A DNA stretch of 64,000 bases from an uncultured bacterium (GTDB taxonomy: Bacteria > Bacillota > Clostridia > Oscillospirales > Ruminococcaceae), in NCBI GenBank assembly GCA_905215965.1, contig CAJMSD010000001.1, positions 124,001 through 188,000 of the forward strand. Reading direction: 5' to 3'. This document shows, piece after piece, positions 1 through 8,719 of the stretch. A program made the translations under genes and the position numbers. The notes beneath the pieces were generated by a model that was given only the letters and a program-made list of their open reading frames with translations, had not been told where the DNA came from and searched no databases. The number at the start of each line of letters is the position of its first letter. The first letter of the stretch is position 1.

Positions 1-642
1 GGCGGAGCGGGACTTATTCAGGCTGTCGTTAATCAGGCGACCGTTCCCGTTATCGAGACAGGCACTGGCAATTGCCATGTTTATGTGGATTCCTCGGCTG
101 ATCTTGAAATGGCTGTAAATATTGCGGATAACGGAAAGACCTCCCGTCCTTCGGTATGCAACGCGGTGGAAAGTCTTCTTGTTCACGAGGACTGCGCCGA
201 CAAATTCCTGCCGATGATCGCGGAACGCTTTAAGGCTCACAGCGTTAAAATTTACGGCTGCGAAAAAACTGCCGCTATCCTTGGAGACTGCGTTGAAAAG
301 GCTACCGATGAGGAGTATGCAAGAGAATTTCTCGATTATATCATATCGGTCAAGGTCGTAAGCAGCATCGACGAGGCTATCGCTCATATCAGGAGATTCG
401 GCACAAAGCATTCCGAGTGCATAGTAACGCGCTCTCTTGACTGCGCAAGAAAGTTCCAGAAAGAGGTCGACGCTGCCGCCGTATATGTAAACGCTTCCAC
501 GCGCTTCACGGACGGCGGAGAATTCGGTCTTGGCGCGGAGATAGGAATATCTACCCAGAAGCTCCACGCAAGAGGTCCGATGGGACTTAACGAGCTTACT
601 ACCGTCAAGTATCTTATAAACGGCGACGGACAGATAAGATAA
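1..642 (+). CDS. proA: Glutamate-5-semialdehyde dehydrogenase, 3' part (gamma-glutamyl phosphate reductase)
   Basis: The reading frame is open from base 1, so the gene starts upstream of the window; 213 codons and the stop are visible. ProA reduces L-glutamyl-5-phosphate to glutamate-5-semialdehyde with NADPH in cytoplasmic proline synthesis. The sequence shows GTGNCHVY, then the active-site region NGKTSRPSVCNAVE whose Cys is the expected nucleophile of this aldehyde dehydrogenase family, and a C-terminal FGLGAEIGISTQKLHARGP segment typical of ProA. No alternative family fits. The next gene follows after 18 bases. proB would be expected upstream, outside the window. Confidence 0.95.
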   Translation, partial: GGAGLIQAVVNQATVPVIETGTGNCHVYVDSSADLEMAVNIADNGKTSRPSVCNAVESLLVHEDCADKFLPMIAERFKAHSVKIYGCEKTAAILGDCVEKATDEEYAREFLDYIISVKVVSSIDEAIAHIRRFGTKHSECIVTRSLDCARKFQKEVDAAAVYVNASTRFTDGGEFGLGAEIGISTQKLHARGPMGLNELTTVKYLINGDGQIR

Positions 643-660
643 TTTTATCGGGAGGAACAA

Positions 661-2712
661 ATGGATATACGTGACGAACTGGACGCAATGCTCAATAATC
701 TGAAAAACGGCGCGCCGCCCGCACAAAAAAAGTCCGCAGACAAAAAACAAGTATCCGCTCGCACGTCTGTCGGAAGCACATACGACAAAATGTCCGTTGA
801 CGAGCTTGTAAGCGCTCTTTCAACCGAAAATAAACCTCAGCCGAAGCCTGCCGAGAAAGCCGAAAAATCCGATCCCGTTCAAAACCGCGTCGGCGGAAAT
901 GACGGAAAAATTCCCGACAGTCTCCTTTTTATGCTCTCAAAGGGCGATATTCCGTCGTCCGCGCCGAGAGTAAGGGTCAAGCGCAAAAATGCTGACAAGA
1001 CTGTACCGGCTTCTGCAGCGGTGATTGAAGATAAAGCGGACGAGATTCAGGCTCTGCCTGAAAAGGAAAACGAGACCGCCGAAAATATTGATACTCCTGC
1101 AAGCGAGGAGCTTCTGTCCGAGCCGGAGGAAAATGTTTGGCAGGAAGATCTTACAGGTGAGACCGCCCCTGATACGGCTGATATCATTCCCGAAGCCGAT
1201 GAGGAGGAAAATATTACTATAGATGACGTGCCGAGCGATGAGATCCCGATTCCCGAAAGCAGCGGCGATATCGATCCTGCCGCTTCTATAATAGCCGAGG
1301 CTGTTAGCGAGATCGGGAGCGCTGCCGAGGAAACGGCTGAGGACGGCGAAAACGAGGACGATTCTCATGCTGAGGAGAAAGAGGAAGCTCCTTTGCCGAA
1401 AAAGAGCTTCTTTTCAAGGATAAAAAGCGTTTTCTCCAATAAAAAGGAAGAGGACGGGGAGGAAGATTCTCCCGATTCGGAATCAGATGATGAAGCCGAA
1501 ATAAGCGAAGCTGCCGAGGAAGAAGCTCCCGATGTTGAAGAGCTTGATACAGAGCCTGAAACGGCTGACAGCTCCGATGAAAACAGCGCCGAGACCTTTG
1601 ATGATGAAACCGAATCCGAGGAAGCCGATGATGCCGAAGCTGCGTCGGCTATAGAGCTTATCGACGCCGCTCTTGCCGCTATTGAAGAGGAGAATGATGA
1701 AGAGCCTGCGGAATCCGAGAAAGAGGAAATCAAAGAAGAATCGGATTCCGCGGATATGCTTATCGCCGATATACGCGAGGACGCAGCAAGCGCCATTGCC
1801 GAAATAGAGAGCCGTGAAGCTTCCGATAACGAAACGGAAAGCGAAGTCCCTGAAACAGACGATGATGAAACCGAAGCCGACGATTCCGACAATATCGAAA
1901 TTGACGTCGAGCTTAAAGACGAAAAGAAAAAGGGGCGCATTACTGCTGCGCTTGAGCAGATATTGAACGAGGAACCCGACGCGCTTGTTGAGGAACGCAG
2001 CGAAAAGCCCGAAAAGGACGAGATCGAGGTTCCCATTGTCAAAAATAAGGGCGGCAAGGCGAAAAGACGTATTCTTGCGGTTTGCGGCGTGATATTTACT
2101 CTGCTTGCGGCTGTCGGACTTGCATCTTCAATTAGATTCGGGATAAATCATTTCCGCAGCTTTACTCAGGGAGAAACGAAAAAGGACGGCTTTACGGATA
2201 TTATTTATCCTGCTGTAATCATGGATATAAGCTCCTTTGCTCAGCCGGAAGAGCTTCCGTCTGATCAGATAATCACTGCGGCGATATGGTCGCTTGTTAT
2301 GTCCGATGACGATATGGCGAAATACGAGCGCACCTTTGACGTTATTTCCGTTCCTGCCGTGGACGTTGAAGCCTACGCGGCAAAGCTTTTCGGCGACAAG
2401 CTGCCTGCTTTCGAGCACGGAACAGTCGGAACGGGCGATCTGAAATTCTATTACAACGAAGAGACAAAGTCGTACAACGTGCCTGTTCAGCCGATATCCT
2501 TTACATACGAGCCTGACGTTAAATCGGTTGCGAAAAATGGCAGCGAGTATGTCGTTACGGTCGATTACATCAAGGAAGTTCCCGCATGGATGAAGAAAGA
2601 CGGGGAATATGAGGGTGAAGTCTCAAAGACGGTGGAATTCAGGCTTACCGAGAAAAATGACGGATATATAATAACTTCGATGACGCTTATCAATGTAAGC
2701 TCGTCGCTGTAA
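661..2712 (+). CDS. Acidic single-pass membrane protein of unknown function
   Basis: I do not recognise this 683-residue protein. The ATG has a GGAGG ribosome site five bases upstream. Residues about 1-240 are polar and Ala/Pro/Lys/Glu rich. A very acidic low-complexity stretch (about 150-440, runs of E, D, S, A) is broken by a short basic segment near 245-265. One hydrophobic segment (about 467-487, ILAVCGVIFTLLAAVGL) probably spans the membrane, followed by a 195-residue folded-looking domain outside the cell. The acidic part would then be cytoplasmic. It may form a two-gene unit with proA, since only 18 bases separate them, but nothing links it to proline synthesis. A terminator follows directly. 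Confidence 0.8.
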   Translation: MDIRDELDAMLNNLKNGAPPAQKKSADKKQVSARTSVGSTYDKMSVDELVSALSTENKPQPKPAEKAEKSDPVQNRVGGNDGKIPDSLLFMLSKGDIPSSAPRVRVKRKNADKTVPASAAVIEDKADEIQALPEKENETAENIDTPASEELLSEPEENVWQEDLTGETAPDTADIIPEADEEENITIDDVPSDEIPIPESSGDIDPAASIIAEAVSEIGSAAEETAEDGENEDDSHAEEKEEAPLPKKSFFSRIKSVFSNKKEEDGEEDSPDSESDDEAEISEAAEEEAPDVEELDTEPETADSSDENSAETFDDETESEEADDAEAASAIELIDAALAAIEEENDEEPAESEKEEIKEESDSADMLIADIREDAASAIAEIESREASDNETESEVPETDDDETEADDSDNIEIDVELKDEKKKGRITAALEQILNEEPDALVEERSEKPEKDEIEVPIVKNKGGKAKRRILAVCGVIFTLLAAVGLASSIRFGINHFRSFTQGETKKDGFTDIIYPAVIMDISSFAQPEELPSDQIITAAIWSLVMSDDDMAKYERTFDVISVPAVDVEAYAAKLFGDKLPAFEHGTVGTGDLKFYYNEETKSYNVPVQPISFTYEPDVKSVAKNGSEYVVTVDYIKEVPAWMKKDGEYEGEVSKTVEFRLTEKNDGYIITSMTLINVSSSL

Positions 2713-2720
2713 TAAATTTG

Positions 2721-2750
2721 GGCGGTTTCACAACCGCCTTTTGTTATTTT
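2721..2750 (+). terminator. Rho-independent terminator after the acidic membrane protein
   Basis: A GGCGGTT / AACCGCC stem with a four-base loop is followed by TTTTGTTATTTT. It closes the proA-containing unit before the sigma factor gene. Confidence 0.85.
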
Positions 2751-2864
2751 ACATAGATTTTGATATGGTTTTTTGTGAGTTTATCCAAAATTTTCTTTTT
2801 GCTGCAGCAATTACTCCGATTTTTCACACTTATTTACGAATCGATTCAAAGGAAGTGAGATCGT

Positions 2865-3368
2865 ATGAAAGACTTCTCCAAGGACGCAGAGCTTGCTAAA
2901 AAAGGTGATACGGAAGCCTTTTCGCGGCTGTATGCGCTTGTTTATAAGGACCTTTATTATATAGCCTTGTACAGTCTGAAAAATTCCCATGACGCAAGCG
3001 ACGCGGTAAGCGATACGGTTCTGGACGCCTATTGCTCTATCGGCAGCCTGAGAGACGAAAAAGCCTTTAAAAGCTGGATCCTTCGCATTCTTTCGGCTAA
3101 GATCAAACAGCGTCAAAAGGAAAAATTTAACAGCCCTGCCGAGCCGCAGGAGGAGCTTTACGGCGACTTCGATTTTGAGTCCGTCGAGCTTAAAGAAGCG
3201 CTTTGCGATCTTGAGCCGCAGTCGCGGCTGATACTTTCAATGGCTGTGCTTGAAGGCTACTCCGGCAAAGAGATAGCAAAAATATGCGGTATAAAGGAAG
3301 GCTCGGTCCGTTCAAGACTGTCGCGGATAAAACAAAAGCTGCGCCTAAAGCTTGAAGGTACGGAATGA
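2865..3368 (+). CDS. ECF-type RNA polymerase sigma factor
   Basis: The 167-residue protein has the two-domain layout of group 4 sigma factors. Region 2 lies at about 15-85 (FSRLYALVYKDLYYIALYSL, then DASDAVSDTVLDAY and FKSWILRILSAK). Region 4 lies at about 105-160 (LEPQSRLILSMAVLEGYSGK, then EIAKICGIKEGSVRSRLSRI, a helix-turn-helix). It should direct RNA polymerase to a small regulon. The ATG follows an AAAGGAAGTGAG ribosome site. The next gene starts 19 bases after the stop and encodes a membrane protein with a short cytoplasmic N-terminus, the usual position of an anti-sigma factor. Confidence 0.9.
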   Translation: MKDFSKDAELAKKGDTEAFSRLYALVYKDLYYIALYSLKNSHDASDAVSDTVLDAYCSIGSLRDEKAFKSWILRILSAKIKQRQKEKFNSPAEPQEELYGDFDFESVELKEALCDLEPQSRLILSMAVLEGYSGKEIAKICGIKEGSVRSRLSRIKQKLRLKLEGTE

Positions 3369-3387
3369 TAGTGAAAGGAGTATTGCT

Positions 3388-5547
3388 ATGAAAACAAATG
3401 ACGAAAAAATCAGGAACGCGCTTACCTCTGAAAGCGTTCCCGATGAGCTTAGTCCGGAAAATATAAAAACAATGCTTGATAAAAAAGCTCCGGTCAAAAA
3501 GAGAAAAAGCATACTGAAAACGGCTTCGAGGATCACTGCCGGAGCGGCTGCCTGCGCTGTGATCTGCGGTACGTCGGTTTATTTTGCAGAACAGAAAAAA
3601 GATAACTATAAATTCAATTCGGCTTCGGAGAGCGGCGATTCAAGCTCGGAAGCGATATACTATGTGGGACAGGACAGCGAAAAGCTTCCCGTTTCGTATC
3701 TTAACACGGCTAAAAGCTACAGCGAGATCTACTCTATGCTCTCGGACGCCAACGAAAGATATTACAAAAATTATGTAAAATACAATGACAAGAATTTTGA
3801 TATAGCGGAAGAGGAAGTAGCAGACGGAGATTATGTTAATAACGGTGCGGAAATCGCTCCGGATAATTCTTTCGATGACAATGCAGCGCCGGGAGACGGC
3901 GACCGCGAGCACTCCGATACCTATAATCAGGAGGAAGGAGTTCTTGAAGCGGATATCGCCAAAACCGACGGCAAATATATCTATTTTCTTGACAATTATA
4001 CAGGCTCCGGCAAGCTTAACATCGCCGAAACCGACAACGGAAGCTTTACCGCTTCGACAGTTTACGATGTTTCCAAGGATATTGCCGTTGAGGAAAACGA
4101 CGCTATATCGAGCAGCATCGATGTAAGCGATATGTATATCTACAACGATATGCTTATTGTTATCGGAAATATTAATCAGTATTACGAAACCTCGGATATG
4201 AGAATATACAACGAGTGTGTGGATTGTATCTGCGGAGGCTGGTATGACAGTAACTGCGCTGTTTTTGTAAACGTTTATACCACGGGACTTGAACCGCAGC
4301 TTGTAAGCTCCTATACTCAGGACGGCTATTACGACGATGTACGTATTTCCGACGACGGCTTCCTTTATCTTGTGACGGAATACTGCTCCGCGCCCTTTGA
4401 CAGCATCGACGACAGAAAAAATCTTGACGAATATGTTCCTGCCTGTTCGGAAAACGGCAAATGCAAATTTGTTCCCGCAGACGGAATAGTAATTCCCGAC
4501 GGCGATCTGGCGGACAGCGAAAACATTTCCTATACAGTTATCGGAAGCCTTGACGTAAATACTCCCGGAAAAGCAGAAAGCGTTGATATAAAAGCTATCG
4601 CAGGATATTCCGGAAACGTTTACTGCTCGTCTGACAATCTCTATACGTCAAGCGGCTGGGAGGAAACGGTCATAACAAGATTTGCGCTTGACGGCGGAGT
4701 TATTACTCCTGCCGCGTCGGGTACGGTAAAGGGCTCGGCTATCGATCAGTTTTCAATGAGCGAATACAACGGCTATTTCCGCATAGCAACGACCGAATAT
4801 GAGTATGAAGAAAGCATTTTTGACGGTATTGCTTCCTATTCTCAGACAAGAATAAACAATTACGTGTATGTGCTCGATATGGAGCTTGAGCAGGTGGGAG
4901 TTCTCACAGGATTCGGCGAGGGAGAAACTATCAAATCCGTTAATTTCAGCGGAGACACCGCTTATGTGGTGACTTATGAGCAGACCGATCCATTGTTCTC
5001 GATAGATCTCAGCGACCCTGCCGCGCCCGTTCTGATGGACGGATATGAGCTGCTTGGCTACAGCACCTATATGCAGCAGTGGGGCGACGGTATGCTGCTC
5101 GGTTTCGGAGCTTATGCTGATGAGAACGGAATCGAGGACGGAGTGAAATTTGTTATGTTCGATAATTCCGACCCGAATAATCTCGGAGAGATAGATTCCG
5201 TGCGAATCAGCAGCGAAGAAGCGGATCACTATCAGTATATATATTCGCCCGCTTTGTGGGAGCGCAAGGCTTTGCTGATTGCTCCCGAAAAAAATATTAT
5301 AGGAGTGCCGATAGGAATTGAAGAATGGGGAGAGGACGTGGATTATAACTATACCCAGAGCTATTCCTACAGGTTTTACTCGTTTACCGACGGAAAATTT
5401 GTGCCGCTCGGTGAGATAAAAGGGGAGAGCGAATACGAGATGCTCAGAGCCGTTTATATAGGCGATCATGTCTATGCGCTGTCGGGCGGCGAGTTTGTTT
5501 CGGCAAGCATTGCAGACCTTACCGTTAAGGACAGAGTAACATTCTAA
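3388..5547 (+). CDS. Membrane-anchored beta-propeller protein, possible anti-sigma partner
   Basis: The ATG at 3388 (719 residues) follows AAAGGAG, so I prefer it to upstream alternative starts. Residues 1-45 are charged and probably cytoplasmic. A hydrophobic segment at about 48-66 (ITAGAAACAVICGTSVYF) anchors the protein. The rest is extracytoplasmic. The motif EGVLEADIAKTDGKYIYFL is the signature I associate with Pfam beta-propeller family PF09826, secreted proteins usually found in Firmicutes and archaea. It sits directly behind an ECF sigma gene, and its N-terminus has the size of a minimal anti-sigma domain. Regulation of the sigma factor is therefore an inference from position. There is no zinc-binding HxxxCxxC motif. 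Confidence 0.8.
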   Translation: MKTNDEKIRNALTSESVPDELSPENIKTMLDKKAPVKKRKSILKTASRITAGAAACAVICGTSVYFAEQKKDNYKFNSASESGDSSSEAIYYVGQDSEKLPVSYLNTAKSYSEIYSMLSDANERYYKNYVKYNDKNFDIAEEEVADGDYVNNGAEIAPDNSFDDNAAPGDGDREHSDTYNQEEGVLEADIAKTDGKYIYFLDNYTGSGKLNIAETDNGSFTASTVYDVSKDIAVEENDAISSSIDVSDMYIYNDMLIVIGNINQYYETSDMRIYNECVDCICGGWYDSNCAVFVNVYTTGLEPQLVSSYTQDGYYDDVRISDDGFLYLVTEYCSAPFDSIDDRKNLDEYVPACSENGKCKFVPADGIVIPDGDLADSENISYTVIGSLDVNTPGKAESVDIKAIAGYSGNVYCSSDNLYTSSGWEETVITRFALDGGVITPAASGTVKGSAIDQFSMSEYNGYFRIATTEYEYEESIFDGIASYSQTRINNYVYVLDMELEQVGVLTGFGEGETIKSVNFSGDTAYVVTYEQTDPLFSIDLSDPAAPVLMDGYELLGYSTYMQQWGDGMLLGFGAYADENGIEDGVKFVMFDNSDPNNLGEIDSVRISSEEADHYQYIYSPALWERKALLIAPEKNIIGVPIGIEEWGEDVDYNYTQSYSYRFYSFTDGKFVPLGEIKGESEYEMLRAVYIGDHVYALSGGEFVSASIADLTVKDRVTF

Positions 5548-5561
5548 AAATCAATTTACAC

Positions 5562-5597
5562 AAGCCGATGCGCCAAGCTGCGCGTCGGCTTTGTTTT
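5562..5597 (+). terminator. Rho-independent terminator after the beta-propeller gene
   Basis: AAGCCGATGCG pairs with CGCGTCGGCTT around a short loop and is followed by TGTTTTGT. It ends the sigma/beta-propeller operon. Confidence 0.8.
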
Positions 5598-5629
5598 GTC
5601 TGTGAGCGTATATTTATCGCGATTCGCTC

Positions 5630-5659
5630 TTGACAATGCTTGTATATATAATGTATAAT
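5630..5659 (+). promoter_or_regulatory. Sigma-A promoter of the sugar ABC importer operon
   Basis: TTGACA (5630-5635) and TATAAT (5654-5659) are separated by 18 bases. The start codon lies 32 bases beyond the -10 box, leaving a short leader with a GGAAGGG ribosome site. No obvious operator palindrome is visible. Confidence 0.8.
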
Positions 5660-5691
5660 CAAAGTGTATATTATTGGAAGGGACTGAGTAT

Positions 5692-7002
5692 ATGCACAAG
5701 CTTATTCCCATTGCCGCAGGCATAAGCTGTTTGCTTTTGCTCTGCGCCTGCGAAAAACAACGCGAGGAAGCTGTCACTATGCCCGACGGAAAGCTCGACG
5801 AATGTACTCTGCGCTTCTCATGGTGGGGCGGTGACGACCGCCATGAAGCTACCATCGAGGCAATCGGCCTATGGAACCAAATTCACCCCGAGATAAAGAT
5901 CGTCCCCGAATACGGCGGCTGGGACGGCTGGACGGAAAAGATCAACGCCCAGATCTCAGGCGGAAACACGCCCGATATTCTTCAGATCAATTACGACTGG
6001 CTCGTTACGCATTCCCGTGACGGCAAGGGCTTTTATGACCTCGGACTTCTTGAGGATCAGCTCGATCTGTCGGGTTTTGATGAAGAAGTTCTCTCCTTCG
6101 GAGCTGTCGGCGACCGTCTCAATGCCGTTACCGTTTCGATGAGCGGCAGAGGTTTGTTCTATAATTCCGCCGCATACGAGGCTGTCGGCGCAGATTATCC
6201 CGAAACATGGGACGAGCTTTTCGCGCTCGGAGACGTATTTGGTCAGCATGACTCCTATCCCCTTGACCTCGATATCCAGTCGGGAGGAACTGCTTGGTAT
6301 CTCGCCGTTGTTTACGTTCAGCAGAATACGGGCAAAGAATTTATAACTATGGACGGAGAGCTTGGATTTGACGCTGAGGATATTCAGGCGGCTCTCGATT
6401 TCTACAAAAAGCTGGAGGACAGCCATGTTGTCCGCACCGTTCAGCAGCGCACCGACGAGGACGGAAACTGCGCGCTTTATCAATCGCCTGAATTTATTGA
6501 CGGCAGGGTTGCGGGAGTCTTTGAATGGAGCAGCGCCGTTGGAAAATACGAATCCGTGCTTGACAAAAATACCCTTGTCTGCGGAAGCTTTCTTACCGAT
6601 GAAAACGGAAATTCAGGAGGCTGGATGATAAAGCCGTCCCTTATGTATGCGATCGGAAAGGACTGCAAATATCCCGACGAGGCTGCCGCGTTTATGGATT
6701 TTCTCCTTAACGACGAGCAATGCGCTCTGATACTCGGCACTTCAAGGGGGATCCCTGCATCGGAGCACGCTATGAGCGCTCTTATTGAATCGGAAAACAT
6801 TAACGGTCTTGCCAAGGAAAGCGACGATATGCTCTCAAAGCTCGATACCGTCACTATAAGTCCGTATATGGAGCTTACAAGAATGAAGGAATTCTATAAT
6901 ACCGCCATCGAAGAGGTCTCCTACGGAACAGCCGATACTAAAGCTGCCGCACAGGAAATGTATACCTCAATAACAGATTATCTGGAGAAACTCAAATCAT
7001 GA
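5692..7002 (+). CDS. Sugar ABC transporter substrate-binding lipoprotein
   Basis: The ATG at 5692 follows GGAAGGG by nine bases and opens with a lipoprotein signal peptide (ISCLLLLCAC, lipobox Cys about residue 20), giving 436 residues. The mature protein has the family 1 solute-binding pattern: LRFSWWGGDDRHEATIEAIG, then WNQIHPEIKI, NTPDILQINYDW, and a C-terminal PDEAAAFMDFLLND. It should capture an oligosaccharide outside the membrane and deliver it to the two permeases encoded downstream, which overlap it by four bases. The GH105-type hydrolase at the end of the operon suggests an unsaturated pectin fragment as substrate, but this is inferred from context only. Confidence 0.92.
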   Translation: MHKLIPIAAGISCLLLLCACEKQREEAVTMPDGKLDECTLRFSWWGGDDRHEATIEAIGLWNQIHPEIKIVPEYGGWDGWTEKINAQISGGNTPDILQINYDWLVTHSRDGKGFYDLGLLEDQLDLSGFDEEVLSFGAVGDRLNAVTVSMSGRGLFYNSAAYEAVGADYPETWDELFALGDVFGQHDSYPLDLDIQSGGTAWYLAVVYVQQNTGKEFITMDGELGFDAEDIQAALDFYKKLEDSHVVRTVQQRTDEDGNCALYQSPEFIDGRVAGVFEWSSAVGKYESVLDKNTLVCGSFLTDENGNSGGWMIKPSLMYAIGKDCKYPDEAAAFMDFLLNDEQCALILGTSRGIPASEHAMSALIESENINGLAKESDDMLSKLDTVTISPYMELTRMKEFYNTAIEEVSYGTADTKAAAQEMYTSITDYLEKLKS

Positions 7003-7889
7003 AAAAAGTCTGCCGCAATCCCATAGGAGTAAGTAAATATACAGGACTGCTTCTGATAATGCCGTTCATTATCGGGTTTGTCCTGTTTACTCTTTATCCT
7101 TTTGTATCTTCTTTTGTACTGGGACTTACGGACTACGACCTCGTGCATACTCCAAAATTTATCGGAACGGACAACTATTCGGCTATGTTCGGGAACGGAG
7201 ATTTCAGAAACGCCGCCGCAGTAACGCTGAAATATACGGCAGTTCTTGTTCCGCTCAAGCTGATCGTATCGCTTCTTGCGGCTTTGCTGCTCAGTCTTGA
7301 AATACGCGGAATAGGCTTTTTCAGGACTGTTTTCTATATCCCGTCAATCCTCGGAGCAAATCTTTCGATCGTTATAATGTGGCAGTTCCTGTTTACCTCG
7401 AACGGCCTTGTAAATCAGCTTCTGGAGCTGATCGGAGCTTCTCCCGTCAGCTGGTACGGTCAGCCTGCAAACGCTATGGCTGTTATAATTCTGCTCCGGC
7501 TGTGGGAATTCGGCTCGACTATGATAATCTTTCTGAACGCCCTGAAAGATATTCCCCGCGAGCTTTACGACGCAGCAAAGACAGACGGCTGCGGAAGAGT
7601 CGCCGCGTTTTTTAAGATCACTCTTCCGCTTCTCAAAAACACGATATTTATAAATCTTATCCTGCAAATAATCGCAGCGGTTCAGGAATTCAACGCTCCG
7701 TACATGATAACCGGAGGAAATCCCATGAAAAGCACGTATACTCTCGGTATGCTCATTTACGACGAAATGTTCAGATACTACAACGCAGGCTATGCAAACG
7801 CGCTTTCTTGGATACTTTTCACGTTCCTTGCAGTCCTTATCGCCGTAATGTACGCCGTTTCGGGACGTCTCCGAAAGGAGGATATATGA
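6999..7889 (+). CDS. Sugar ABC transporter permease (MalF/UgpA type)
   Basis: The 296-residue protein has six predicted transmembrane segments and the permease coupling loop ELYDAAKTDGCGRVAAFFKI, which contacts the ATPase. The N-terminal segment GLLLIMPFIIGFVLFTLYPF is typical of the MalF-like partner of carbohydrate uptake (CUT1) importers. It overlaps the binding-protein gene by ATGA and is overlapped the same way by the second permease, so the three are translationally coupled. No ATPase gene is present in the operon. In Firmicutes such importers commonly share an MsmK-type ATPase encoded elsewhere. Confidence 0.93.
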   Translation: MKKVCRNPIGVSKYTGLLLIMPFIIGFVLFTLYPFVSSFVLGLTDYDLVHTPKFIGTDNYSAMFGNGDFRNAAAVTLKYTAVLVPLKLIVSLLAALLLSLEIRGIGFFRTVFYIPSILGANLSIVIMWQFLFTSNGLVNQLLELIGASPVSWYGQPANAMAVIILLRLWEFGSTMIIFLNALKDIPRELYDAAKTDGCGRVAAFFKITLPLLKNTIFINLILQIIAAVQEFNAPYMITGGNPMKSTYTLGMLIYDEMFRYYNAGYANALSWILFTFLAVLIAVMYAVSGRLRKEDI

Positions 7890-8719
7890 AAAAATTTCTG
7901 TCGTATTTTCTTCTTGCGGCGGTCTCTCTTGTCATGCTTTATCCGCTGCTGTGGCTTGTCGGAGCTTCGTTCAAGACAAACGAGGAGATATTCGGCTCGG
8001 TCGGATTCATACCCGAAAGCTTCGATATCTCTCCCTACATAAAGGGCTGGGAAACAGCCACGCCGTACACTATGGGACATTATTTCCTTAACACCTTCAA
8101 GATAATCGTCCCGAAGACTGTTTTTGCGGTATTATCCTCGGTTCTTGTGGCATACGGCTTTGCAAGATTTGATTTTCCGCTTAAACGCTTCTTTTTCGTT
8201 CTCCTTATAAGCAGTATGCTGATGCCGCAGATTGTGACTATCATACCTACTTATCTTATGTGGAGCAAGCTCGGCGCAGGTCTGCTGAACACCTATATTC
8301 CGCTTACTCTTCCGTCACTTTTCGCCTGCGAGGGAATGTTCGTGTTCATGCTCATACAGTTTTTTAAGGGTATTCCAAAGGAGCTTGACGAGGCGGCGAG
8401 GATAGACGGCTGCGGCACGCTGAGAACTCTCTTTTCCGTGCTTCTGCCCTGCATAAAGCCTGCCGTCGTCTCTATAGCCATGTTCACTTTTTTGTGGACT
8501 ATGAACGATTTTCTGACTCCGCTGATCCTTGTGCAGCAGGTCGAGAAATATCCCGTCTCTCTCGCTCTGCGCCTTTCGGTAGACAGCACGGGACAGGGCT
8601 ACGAACAAAACAAGGTCATTGCAATGTCGGTAATCGGACTTATACCGTCCATAGCCGTTTTTGCAGTTGCGCAGAAAAAATTTGTAAGCAGTATCACTTT
8701 CGGAGGTCTGGCAGGATGA
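7886..8719 (+). CDS. Sugar ABC transporter permease (MalG/UgpE type)
   Basis: I use the ATG at 7886 because it follows GAAAGGAGG and overlaps the preceding stop (ATGA); the frame stays open further upstream, but that part shadows the first permease. The 277-residue product starts with a transmembrane segment (FLLAAVSLVMLYPLLWLVGA). It has the coupling motif ELDEAARIDGCGTLRTLFSV and ends in the permease-type tail FVSSITFGGLAG common to MalG-like CUT1 proteins. It forms a heterodimer with the upstream permease. The following hydrolase gene overlaps its stop codon by four bases. Confidence 0.93.
   Translation: MKKFLSYFLLAAVSLVMLYPLLWLVGASFKTNEEIFGSVGFIPESFDISPYIKGWETATPYTMGHYFLNTFKIIVPKTVFAVLSSVLVAYGFARFDFPLKRFFFVLLISSMLMPQIVTIIPTYLMWSKLGAGLLNTYIPLTLPSLFACEGMFVFMLIQFFKGIPKELDEAARIDGCGTLRTLFSVLLPCIKPAVVSIAMFTFLWTMNDFLTPLILVQQVEKYPVSLALRLSVDSTGQGYEQNKVIAMSVIGLIPSIAVFAVAQKKFVSSITFGGLAG

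Noticed and set aside
1365..2057. Minus-strand frame of 230 codons, serine-rich
   Set aside because: It is the antisense of the acidic GAG/GAA-rich region, with no ribosome site and no family similarity.
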